The notes under the pieces are model-generated. The model was not told the origin of the DNA, made no database searches, and saw only the letters and a program-made list of their open reading frames with translations. Below are positions 57,394 through 64,000 of a stretch of DNA of 64,000 nucleotides, piece after piece (the stretch's first letter is position 1; every line of letters begins with the position of its first letter). Source of the DNA: Pseudozyma flocculosa PF-1 (lineage: Eukaryota > Basidiomycota > Ustilaginomycetes > Ustilaginales > Ustilaginaceae); assembly GCF_000417875.1 (NCBI RefSeq), contig NW_006920869.1:799759-863758 (forward strand), in the 5' to 3' direction. The translations under genes and the position numbers were made by a program.

Positions 57394-58584
57394 ATGACGC
57401 GCTTCACTTTCGCCACCGCGGCGACCCTGCTCGCCTTTGCGCAGCTCAGCCTCGCGCAGGACCCGCGCGCCGAGACCGACCTCGACCGCAACAGGCCCAC
57501 CAAGACCTGGACCCAGTGGCAGCCCAAGGCCACCTACGCCATCAACGAGCTCCCCGACCAGTACATGGGAGCCAACCGCATCGAGTCCGGAGAAGGCGGC
57601 CAGCCCGGCGGCGAGCCCCAGAGCGGCTACAACACCTGCGCAAAGGACACCTGGTCCCAGGACTCGCGCTGCCAGACCGCCTGGATCAACTCCCTCGAAG
57701 ACTTCTGCATCTGGGGACCCGCCGAATACGGCACCGTCGGCGAAAAGGAGCGCTCCGGCGTCGCCTACTGCACCACCGACAAACACGGCACCCGCCTCAT
57801 CCCCGACGGCACCATCACCGGCGCCCACTTCGTCCGCACCAAGGACTACGTCCAGGTCACCGGCGTCGGCGACTTTACCTCCATCAACATCCCCGCCGGC
57901 GACGACGGCGGAGAATTCGACCCTCACGGCGCCGATGACCTCGGAAACCCCATCGGCGGCATCCTCTACACAACCGCCAACCCGGCAACAGGAGGAGAGG
58001 CGTGGCACGCGAGCGAGTGGACAAACTTCGCATCAAGCACCATGTATTGTATTCGGGCTTGTTGGGGTGAGAACGCCGCCAAGCAGTGCGAGCATATCTA
58101 CGACGTTATGGGATGTCGATGGAATATTCCCGCCAACTACGACGCGGGCGTTTTCGAGTCCTGCGAAGGTGATATCGGCCAGCTTGCCGGCATTTACGGC
58201 AGCTCGACGTTCCGACAGGGCGACGCAAGCACTCCCCCGGCTCACCCTGCGCCGTCGTCTTCGCAGTGCAAGACGGTGCCGACGATTTCTCACGGTCTCC
58301 CGGCGCGTAGCCTCGGCCTGGCGGCGCCTTCCTCGTCGACCTCCGCCGCCTCCAGCAGCACTGGTTCGGCTGCCCCGTCGTCGGGATCGTCCTCTTCGGC
58401 TGCTGCCTCCGGTCTCTCCTCCAGGTCCAACAACGCTGCTGAGGCCGCCGCTACCGGTAGCGGCAACGCTGCTTCGGCCGGGCAGAACACCGCGGCCCAG
58501 GGCACCAGCGGCGCGTCGGCGCTCGCCCTTCCCCTCGTTTCCTCCGCCCTCGTCGGCGTTGCTGCTCTCGCTCTCTTCCTCTAG
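57394..58584 (+). CDS. Secreted GPI-anchored macrofage-activating-glycoprotein (MAG)-like protein
   Basis: Single exon, ATG 57394, TAG 58582-58584, 396 residues. A signal peptide is clear (RFTFATAATLLAFAQLSLAQ, cut near residue 21). The conserved core (about 35-270) follows: YAINELPDQY, CQTAWINSLEDFCIWGP, GTRLIPDGTITGAHF, VQVTGVGDFTSINIP, EFDPHGADDLGNPIGG, then CEHIYDVMGCRWNIPANYDA and FESCEGDIGQLAGIYG. These are the signatures of the basidiomycete MAG/MP88-like surface proteins. A Ser/Ala/Thr-rich stalk (about 290-370) and a hydrophobic C-terminus (ALPLVSSALVGVAALALFL) indicate O-mannosylation and a GPI anchor. Codon use is extremely C-ending up to about 57960, then clearly looser through about 58210. 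The function of the family is not settled. Confidence 0.9.
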   Translation: MTRFTFATAATLLAFAQLSLAQDPRAETDLDRNRPTKTWTQWQPKATYAINELPDQYMGANRIESGEGGQPGGEPQSGYNTCAKDTWSQDSRCQTAWINSLEDFCIWGPAEYGTVGEKERSGVAYCTTDKHGTRLIPDGTITGAHFVRTKDYVQVTGVGDFTSINIPAGDDGGEFDPHGADDLGNPIGGILYTTANPATGGEAWHASEWTNFASSTMYCIRACWGENAAKQCEHIYDVMGCRWNIPANYDAGVFESCEGDIGQLAGIYGSSTFRQGDASTPPAHPAPSSSQCKTVPTISHGLPARSLGLAAPSSSTSAASSSTGSAAPSSGSSSSAAASGLSSRSNNAAEAAATGSGNAASAGQNTAAQGTSGASALALPLVSSALVGVAALALFL

Positions 58585-59015
58585 TTGACCCGCTCTTTCA
58601 CTGTCGAAGGCACTTGTCAGTTGCTTGCTACCTACTGTACGGCATGTTGCACTTTTGCTCGCCGCAATTCAGGACAATTTGGTCGTGCCTTTCGCTGGAC
58701 GCGGTCCTTCGGCGCGTGCTGTCGGGAATTTCGGAGGCGAGCTGTCCACCTCTGCATCGGCCAAAATCACGTCCGTGAAGAGTCTTGCCGGTCCCACATC
58801 TGACTTGTGACTGCAACGGCCCTTTCAAAACTGTGCTACCTTGCACTGAGGACGACGACGCTGCTTGAGGCGCTGCACAGCAGCCTCGTAACTACTACAC
58901 GACATCCATTCAAATCCCGGCCGGCAATCTCCTCCACCACCACCGACGCCCTCGACACCTGCCGTCCGACACTGAGAAGTGACAGGCATACCACGATGCA
59001 ACCCCTCCTGCCGTC
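58585..59015. other. Convergent intergenic spacer
   Basis: 431 bp between the stops of the MAG-like gene and IPI3, less GC-rich than its flanks. Nothing beyond 3' ends is seen. Confidence 0.6.
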
Positions 59016-60710
59016 CTACCGGCTATTGTCGGCGGCGACGATGCGGTCTCGAACGACGTTGTTCCAGATTTCGTCGTTGACCTGTTTGGCGCGGGTGAGC
59101 TGTTTCCGCAACGCTTCGACCTGGCGACTGAGCTCCTCGACCTTTTCCGCCTGTTCCGCCGATCCGACCATGCTGCCACCGCCTCCGCCGCCTCCGAGCG
59201 ACCCTGCCAGTGCTGACGACACCGCATCGCCGCTTCCCCACCCGCCTTGAGACTGTAGCGCCAGGGAAGTCGCGGGCCGCGAGCTGTCCCATATCGGGTC
59301 AATCCAGCTTTCGGCATCTGGCTGCTCGCCTATCCGCACATTGATGACGAGGTCGGAGCGGTCATCTTCGCCCTTGACCTGCCGCTGGAAATTCACCACT
59401 GGCCTGATTGGCAGAGGGAGGGAGCTGCCGGTGCTCGAACCTTCCCAGCCACCGACGAGATCTCGTGGCCGCTTCATGGTGATGATGTTGGTCACGGCGT
59501 TGCGACCGGAGGCCGCAGCGCCGGCGGCCCCTGCTTGTCCGAGCAGCGAGACTGTCTTGAGCACCTGCGAGTTGGACACGTCGATGACCAGTAGCATCCC
59601 CGACGCCGTGCCGACGAGGAGGAATGTCGCGTGGAGGGAGAGGGCAAGCGAGGTGATGGAATCCGCAATCGGGATCAGGCTGCCGTCCTGCGTCGCAGAT
59701 GCGGCCGTGATGCGCTCTGGCTCCGACGTGGCGTTGTCGGCCCTCGCCTCCCATGTGGTGAGGCCCTTGAGGGCTGGCGTGACGAATGCGCCCATCGACA
59801 GGCCTGTCCCTGCGCCGGCGGCAGAAGACGAGGACGCGACAGTGTGGCCGGACGCGATCTGCTTCTTTCTGAAAAGATCGACGCGGAAGATGGTGTCCTT
59901 GGATCCGGTCGATGTCGAGGCGAAAAAGAAGCGCTCGGTGGGGTCCAGGACGACGCGTCGGATGGGATGGTCAAAGGCAAAGGTGGCGCGCAGCGTCCTG
60001 GTGCGGACGTCCCACGCCTTTACGGTCGAGTCGAGCGAGGAGCTAAAGAGGGTCATCTGGTGCGGGAAGGCGCCGTTGCCGACCTCGATGTCGGTGATGG
60101 CGAGGTTGTGGTCGGCGAGGGTGCAGTAGGGGGTGGGGTTGTGCGAGGAGGATGTGATGGACGACGACGACTGCTGTGAAGGCGCCAGCAGGCCGGCCAG
60201 GCTCCACACGAGGATGCGGGCGTCTTCGCTGCCGGTCACGAGCGCCTGAGCGTCGCTGGACCAGCGCAGGACGGTGATGCTGCGGTAGTGGGCGTCAAAG
60301 GAAGCGAGGAGGTCGCCGGTGGCCACGTTCCACAGGAAGATGCGGCCGTCCGTGCTTCCGGCAGCGACGAATGCGCCGTCGGGGGATGCTGCGAGGCAGG
60401 AGAGCTTCTGGGGCAGGATGATGCGGAGGACGGGATGGTCCTTTTGGAACGAGTAGACGTTGAGCATGGCCTTGTTGGCCTCGAGCTGGAAGACGAGGCC
60501 GCCGGTGCCACCGAGCGCTGGGTTGGGCTGGGATGCGACATAGTCGACCGAGTGGGCAGCGGGGTCGGAGAGGCCCTTGAACGAGAGAAGCGACGTGGTC
60601 GACGAAGATGCGGCGAGGTTGGTGATGGCCATGGATCCGGGAGCCGAGGGCGAGGACGAGGTCGTGTAGAGGACGACCTCGCTCGCGAAGAGGGAGGCCG
60701 CGGTGGCCAT
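59016..60710 (-). CDS. IPI3: Pre-rRNA-processing WD-repeat protein IPI3 (WDR18)
   Basis: Ipi3 acts with Rix1 and Ipi1 in the late maturation of 60S ribosomal subunits and ITS2 processing in the nucleus. Single exon, ATG 60708-60710, TAG 59016-59018, 564 residues. WD repeats are seen in the first two thirds: LSCLAASPDGAFVAAGSTDG with RIFLWNVATGDLLASFDAH, then ITVLRWSSDAQALVTGSEDA with RILVWSLAGLL, then TLFSSSLDSTVKAWDVRTRT. FAFDHPIRRVVLDPTERFFF and the later ITSLALSLHATFLLVGTASG also fit the family. The C-terminus is a coiled coil (EQAEKVEELSRQVEALRKQL) ending NDEIWNNVVRDRI. The WD arrangement plus this end matches Ipi3/WDR18. It shares a promoter region with asparagine synthetase. Confidence 0.9.
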   Translation of the reverse strand: MATAASLFASEVVLYTTSSSPSAPGSMAITNLAASSSTTSLLSFKGLSDPAAHSVDYVASQPNPALGGTGGLVFQLEANKAMLNVYSFQKDHPVLRIILPQKLSCLAASPDGAFVAAGSTDGRIFLWNVATGDLLASFDAHYRSITVLRWSSDAQALVTGSEDARILVWSLAGLLAPSQQSSSSITSSSHNPTPYCTLADHNLAITDIEVGNGAFPHQMTLFSSSLDSTVKAWDVRTRTLRATFAFDHPIRRVVLDPTERFFFASTSTGSKDTIFRVDLFRKKQIASGHTVASSSSAAGAGTGLSMGAFVTPALKGLTTWEARADNATSEPERITAASATQDGSLIPIADSITSLALSLHATFLLVGTASGMLLVIDVSNSQVLKTVSLLGQAGAAGAAASGRNAVTNIITMKRPRDLVGGWEGSSTGSSLPLPIRPVVNFQRQVKGEDDRSDLVINVRIGEQPDAESWIDPIWDSSRPATSLALQSQGGWGSGDAVSSALAGSLGGGGGGGSMVGSAEQAEKVEELSRQVEALRKQLTRAKQVNDEIWNNVVRDRIVAADNSR

Positions 60711-61480
60711 ACTGGGGCGATGTTGGGAGTGCCGATGCGGGGCAGGAGAGTGTGATGGAGGCGAGGGTGAGGAAGGTCGACGCGAGGTGGTCGAACCAGC
60801 ATAGGCTTAGGGTCGCCGAGGCCAGAAGTTCTGTGTGGAGCTGGCCACGGGGCCTGCAACAGCAGCGAACGAAGAAAAAGCGGCGAGGCATGCAGCTCGG
60901 AAGTCGGATTGGAAAACCCAAAAATGCGCTTTCGGAACCGAAAGAGCCAAATTCTTCTCGTGGGGCCAACATCGAGGGCCAGGGCGCTGGGCCGCGCCGC
61001 CGTGACTCGAGAAGAACAGGGCGGGGCCCGCGGGTGATTTATTGTGGCCCTGCAGCGTCCATGGCATGGCTGGCTTGGGTGGGTGCGGTGGCCTGGCATG
61101 CATGTGGGGGGCCGCCGCCCTCGTCGTCGCCGGGGTGAGCCAGGAGGGCAAGGACCGGCTGGACGGGACAATCGGGACGGCAATCAGCGAATGAGGCCGT
61201 CGGGTTGGCAGCCCGGTCAAAGTGACTCACGGCCAACCGCCGAACGTCGGGAGCCAGCAGAAGGGCCTGCCTGCCAGCCCAGCCAGCCCAGCACCGTCTT
61301 GGCTTGGCGCGCCGAGCGGGGCGGGCCCCAACAGCCGCGCGCTCACAACCACCTCCTCTCCTTCTCACCACAACCATCGCACCCTACCGCCGCCTCTCCG
61401 TCGCCACCGTCAGCGCTTCTCTCCCCGCCAGCTCCGCAACCGCCCCGCTCCCCCGGCCACTGCCTGCCTGCCTGCCCAGC
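60711..61480. promoter_or_regulatory. Divergent promoter, IPI3 / asparagine synthetase
   Basis: The 770 bp between two divergent start codons, with a perfect TGACTCA and scattered CCAG/TGGC runs. No gene is supported inside. Confidence 0.6.
61223..61229 (+). promoter_or_regulatory. Gcn4/CpcA-type binding site TGACTCA
   Basis: A perfect palindromic general-amino-acid-control element, 252 bp before the asparagine synthetase ATG. Asparagine synthetase genes are classical targets of this control in fungi. Binding here is inferred. Confidence 0.65.
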
Positions 61481-63400
61481 ATGTGTGGAATCCTCGGGTG
61501 TATCCACCACCCGGACGCTCCGGCGTACCGCCAAAAGATGCTCAACATGTCGCGCTGCATCCGCCACCGCGGCCCGGACTGGTCCGGCTGCGTCGTGACA
61601 AAGGAGGACGAGAGCGGCACAAAGGGCTCCATCCTCTGCCACGAGCGCCTCGCCATCGTCGGCATTTCGACGGGCGCCCAGCCCCTCGTCAGCACCGACG
61701 GCAAGGTCATCCTCGCCGTCAACGGAGAAATCTACAACCACCGCCAGCTGCGCAAGAACCTCAAGGACCAGAACGCCGAGTTCAAGACCCAGTCCGACTG
61801 CGAGGTCATCCTTCACCTCTACCGCGAGATGGGCTCCGACTTTGTCAAGCTCCTCGACGGCATGTTTTCCTTTATCCTCCTCGACACGTCCGTCACCCCG
61901 AGCCGCGTCATTGCCGCCAGGGACCCCATCGGCATCACGACCCTCTACCAGGGCGCATCCTACAAGTACCCGGGCGCCGTCTACTTCTCCTCGGAGCTCA
62001 AGGCCATCCACGAGGAGTGCGACCGCATCCGCACCTTCCCGCCGGGCCACTTTTACGACAGCAGCCTGCCCGAAGGCCAGGAGACGGTGCGCTACTACGA
62101 GCCCAGCTGGTGGAACGGCGACGTCGACCTCGCCTCGATCCCCGCGGGCGACGTCGACCTCAAGGCGGTGCGCGAGGCCCTCGAAAAGGCCGTCCGCAAG
62201 CGCCTCATGAGCGAGGTCCCCTACGGCGTGTTGCTCAGCGGCGGCCTCGACTCGTCGCTCATCGCCTCGATTGCCGCGCGCGAGACCGACAAGCTCGCCG
62301 ACGCCCAGCGGAAGGCGTGGGAGGAGAGGCAGGCGCGGAGGGCGCGCGGCCTCACGACGCCCGCCGGCGATGCAAAGGCCCCCGTTCTGCCCGTCGGCCT
62401 CGACGAGGACGCCGACAACGAGGTCGAGAACCTGGCCGCCTGGCCGCGCCTTCACTCGTTCTCGATTGGCCTCGAGGGCTCGCCGGACCTCATTGCCGCC
62501 CGCCAGGCGGCCCAGTTCCTGGGCACCGTTCACCACGAGCACACCTTTACCGTCCAGGAGGGGTTGGACGCCATCGCCGACGTCATCTTCCACCTCGAGA
62601 CGTACGACGTGACGACGGTGCGCGCCTCGACGCCCATGTACCTGCTGTCGCGCAAGATCAAGGCCATGGGTGTCAAGATGGTGCTCTCCGGTGAAGGGTC
62701 CGACGAGATCTTTGGAGGCTACCTCTACTTCCACGCCGCGCCGGACCGCGAGTCGTTCCACCAGGAGCTCGTCAAGCGCGTAAAGAACCTGCACACGGCC
62801 GACTGCCTGCGCGCCAACAAGTCGACGATGGCGTGGGGGCTCGAGGCGCGCGTGCCCTTCCTCGACAAACAGTTCCTCGAGGTGTCGATGAACATTGACG
62901 CCAAGCACAAGATGTTTTCCAAGGGATCCCTCCAGCAGCGCGACGCCGACGGACGCCCGCTCATGGAAAAGTACATCCTGCGCAAGGCGTTCGACGTCAT
63001 CCCGGACGACCTCGACGCCGGCGGCAACGGCGACGGGTCCAAGGTGACGGTGCCCGGCAAGCCGGCGCCCAAGCCCTACCTGCCCGAGTCGATCCTGTGG
63101 CGCCAAAAGGAGCAATTTAGCGACGGAGTCGGCTACAGCTGGATCGACGGCATCAAGGACCACGCCGAAAAGGTCGTCAGCGACGCCAAGTTTGCAGAGA
63201 GGCAGAAGCGCTACCCCGTCGACACGCCCGATACAAAGGAGGCCTACATGATCCGCGAGATCTTTGAAGGTTGGTTCCCCTCGGACGCCGCGGCCCGGAC
63301 GGCGGTCCGATGGGTGCCAAGAGGCGACTGGGGCTGCTCGAGCGACCCCTCGGGCAGGAGCGTCGCCATCCACGACTCGGCCTACTCGACCGACGAGTAG
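61481..63400 (+). CDS. ASN1: Asparagine synthetase (glutamine-hydrolysing)
   Basis: Makes asparagine from aspartate, glutamine and ATP. Single exon, ATG 61481, TAG 63398-63400, 639 residues. The N-terminal glutaminase domain starts MCGILGC, with Cys2 as the nucleophile, and shows [17 protein letters not shown] and [11 protein letters not shown]. The ATP-pyrophosphatase motif is [34 protein letters not shown] and [19 protein letters not shown] are also conserved. An insert of about 55 residues after SIAARE (about residues 267-323), charged and with Ala/Pro-rich parts, makes the protein longer than the usual 570-580. The start is fixed by the mandatory Cys2. ASN1 and ASN2 cannot be told apart, so the symbol is generic. 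Confidence 0.95.
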   Translation: MCGILGCIHHPDAPAYRQKMLNMSRCIRHRGPDWSGCVVTKEDESGTKGSILCHERLAIVGISTGAQPLVSTDGKVILAVNGEIYNHRQLRKNLKDQNAEFKTQSDCEVILHLYREMGSDFVKLLDGMFSFILLDTSVTPSRVIAARDPIGITTLYQGASYKYPGAVYFSSELKAIHEECDRIRTFPPGHFYDSSLPEGQETVRYYEPSWWNGDVDLASIPAGDVDLKAVREALEKAVRKRLMSEVPYGVLLSGGLDSSLIASIAARETDKLADAQRKAWEERQARRARGLTTPAGDAKAPVLPVGLDEDADNEVENLAAWPRLHSFSIGLEGSPDLIAARQAAQFLGTVHHEHTFTVQEGLDAIADVIFHLETYDVTTVRASTPMYLLSRKIKAMGVKMVLSGEGSDEIFGGYLYFHAAPDRESFHQELVKRVKNLHTADCLRANKSTMAWGLEARVPFLDKQFLEVSMNIDAKHKMFSKGSLQQRDADGRPLMEKYILRKAFDVIPDDLDAGGNGDGSKVTVPGKPAPKPYLPESILWRQKEQFSDGVGYSWIDGIKDHAEKVVSDAKFAERQKRYPVDTPDTKEAYMIREIFEGWFPSDAAARTAVRWVPRGDWGCSSDPSGRSVAIHDSAYSTDE

Positions 63401-63772
63401 GACGCCTGCCGCCGCCTCCTCGGCGAGCTCGACTCCCCCTTTCTGTCGCGTCTCTAGCCCAAAACAGCTGTTTCCCAGCCCTTGCCACCGGTTTAATGAC
63501 GACCCTCGTAGACGATCGCAGCACGCGTGCCTGCACGTTGCTGACGGCCTGTTTCCAGGCAACCCTTACCGCGAGACCTGTGACCACGGGCTGGCCGCCG
63601 GGATCCGGCAGATCGGCTCTGTCTGCGTGGCGGAGGATAGCGATGACCGGTATGAGATCGACACGACGACAGGACGAGAAGGACGATAGAGTACAGGAAT
63701 ACAGGGGCGTCACGGACATGGTTGCCGTCGGAAGCAGAACGAGGCGGTCAGCGCACTGACAACGCCGACGCC
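63401..63772. other. Convergent intergenic spacer
   Basis: 372 bp between the asparagine synthetase stop and the stop of the partial gene at the window edge. Nothing else is seen. Confidence 0.5.
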
Positions 63773-64000
63773 TCAACGGCCGCTCTGGCTCTCATCGAGA
63801 GCGACCCAGCTAGCGCCGAGCGGGCTGTCGGTCGCGCGGCTCTCGTTCTCCGACGCGTAGTTGGCCGGCGAGGCGGCCCCCCTGCTGCTGGGCGCGGCGC
63901 CCATCCACAAGTCCGCGGGACCCGTGCCGGCCCGGCTCTGCGCCGACGCCGAGCCGAGCGTGGTGCGACTGTCGCTCTGGCTCGACGAGTGCTGGCTCGA
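63773..64000 (-). CDS. C-terminal end of an unidentified Ser-rich protein, cut by the window edge
   Basis: An open frame enters from the right edge in phase and ends at the TGA 63773-63775, giving 75 residues. The sequence is rich in Ser, Ala and Gly (SSQHSSSQSDSRTTLG ... SPLGASWVALDESQSGR). It resembles the disordered tails of other proteins in this window. Codon use fits a coding region, but nothing identifies it. Confidence 0.45.
   Translation of the reverse strand, partial: SSQHSSSQSDSRTTLGSASAQSRAGTGPADLWMGAAPSSRGAASPANYASENESRATDSPLGASWVALDESQSGR

Overview
This is a GC-rich (by eye about 63-66 % G+C) piece of a fungal nuclear chromosome. Genes are spliced with short GT-AG introns (76-198 nt). 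Many proteins have long Ser/Ala/Pro/Gln-rich disordered stretches, and most genes have few introns. A basidiomycete-type macrofage-activating-glycoprotein-like secreted protein, a peroxisomal FOX2 and the sparse introns together suggest Basidiomycota, probably Ustilaginomycotina (smut-fungus relatives). That placement is inference from gene style, not from a search.

Layout. 1-1919 (-): N-terminal two thirds of FOX2 (peroxisomal beta-oxidation), cut by the window edge. 3426-10573 (-): very large SYT1-like Arf exchange factor (Sec7 + PH), whose reading frame changes near 8.85-9.15 kb. 13475-15946 (-): tandem PH-domain protein. 17247-21887 (-): two-finger C2H2 transcription factor. 21.9-25.4 kb: gene-poor, simple-repeat-rich. 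25432-25935 (-): small Cys-rich, probably GPI-anchored secreted protein. 27051-29712 (-): orphan membrane protein with about seven helices. 30685-35096 (+): Zn2Cys6 transcription factor in seven exons with a frame break at a CAG tract. 35443-37647 (-): TRM5. 38126-39281 (+): mitochondrial adenylate kinase. 39334-40317 (-): GPI12/PIG-L. 40.3-44.1 kb: gene-poor. 44121-47334 (+): unrecognised Ser-rich protein interrupted by a 133-N assembly gap. 47750-49697 (-): TRP2. 50389-52779 (+): SF3A1/PRP21. 53481-54095 (+): doubtful ORF overlapping the 3' end of APN1 (53973-55781, -). 57394-58584 (+): secreted GPI-anchored MAG-like glycoprotein. 59016-60710 (-): IPI3. 61481-63400 (+): asparagine synthetase. 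63773-64000 (-): 3' end of an unknown gene.

There is no operon-like organisation and no gene cluster. The genes serve mostly housekeeping roles: fatty-acid oxidation, vesicle traffic, tRNA modification, mitochondrial nucleotide balance, GPI anchor synthesis, tryptophan and asparagine synthesis, splicing, DNA repair and ribosome assembly. Several pairs share divergent promoters: TRM5/ADK2, TRP2/SF3A1, IPI3/ASN and 7TM/Zn2Cys6. The asparagine synthetase promoter holds a perfect Gcn4/CpcA-type site, and the TRP2 promoter holds a near match.

I found no tRNA, rRNA, transposon, CRISPR or viral element, and nothing that I would call a new multi-gene system. The points most worth checking are the two frame breaks in regulatory genes, the lengthened zinc-cluster loop, the apparent dual-start (mitochondrial/nuclear) proteins, the orphan membrane and GPI proteins, and the promoter repeats.
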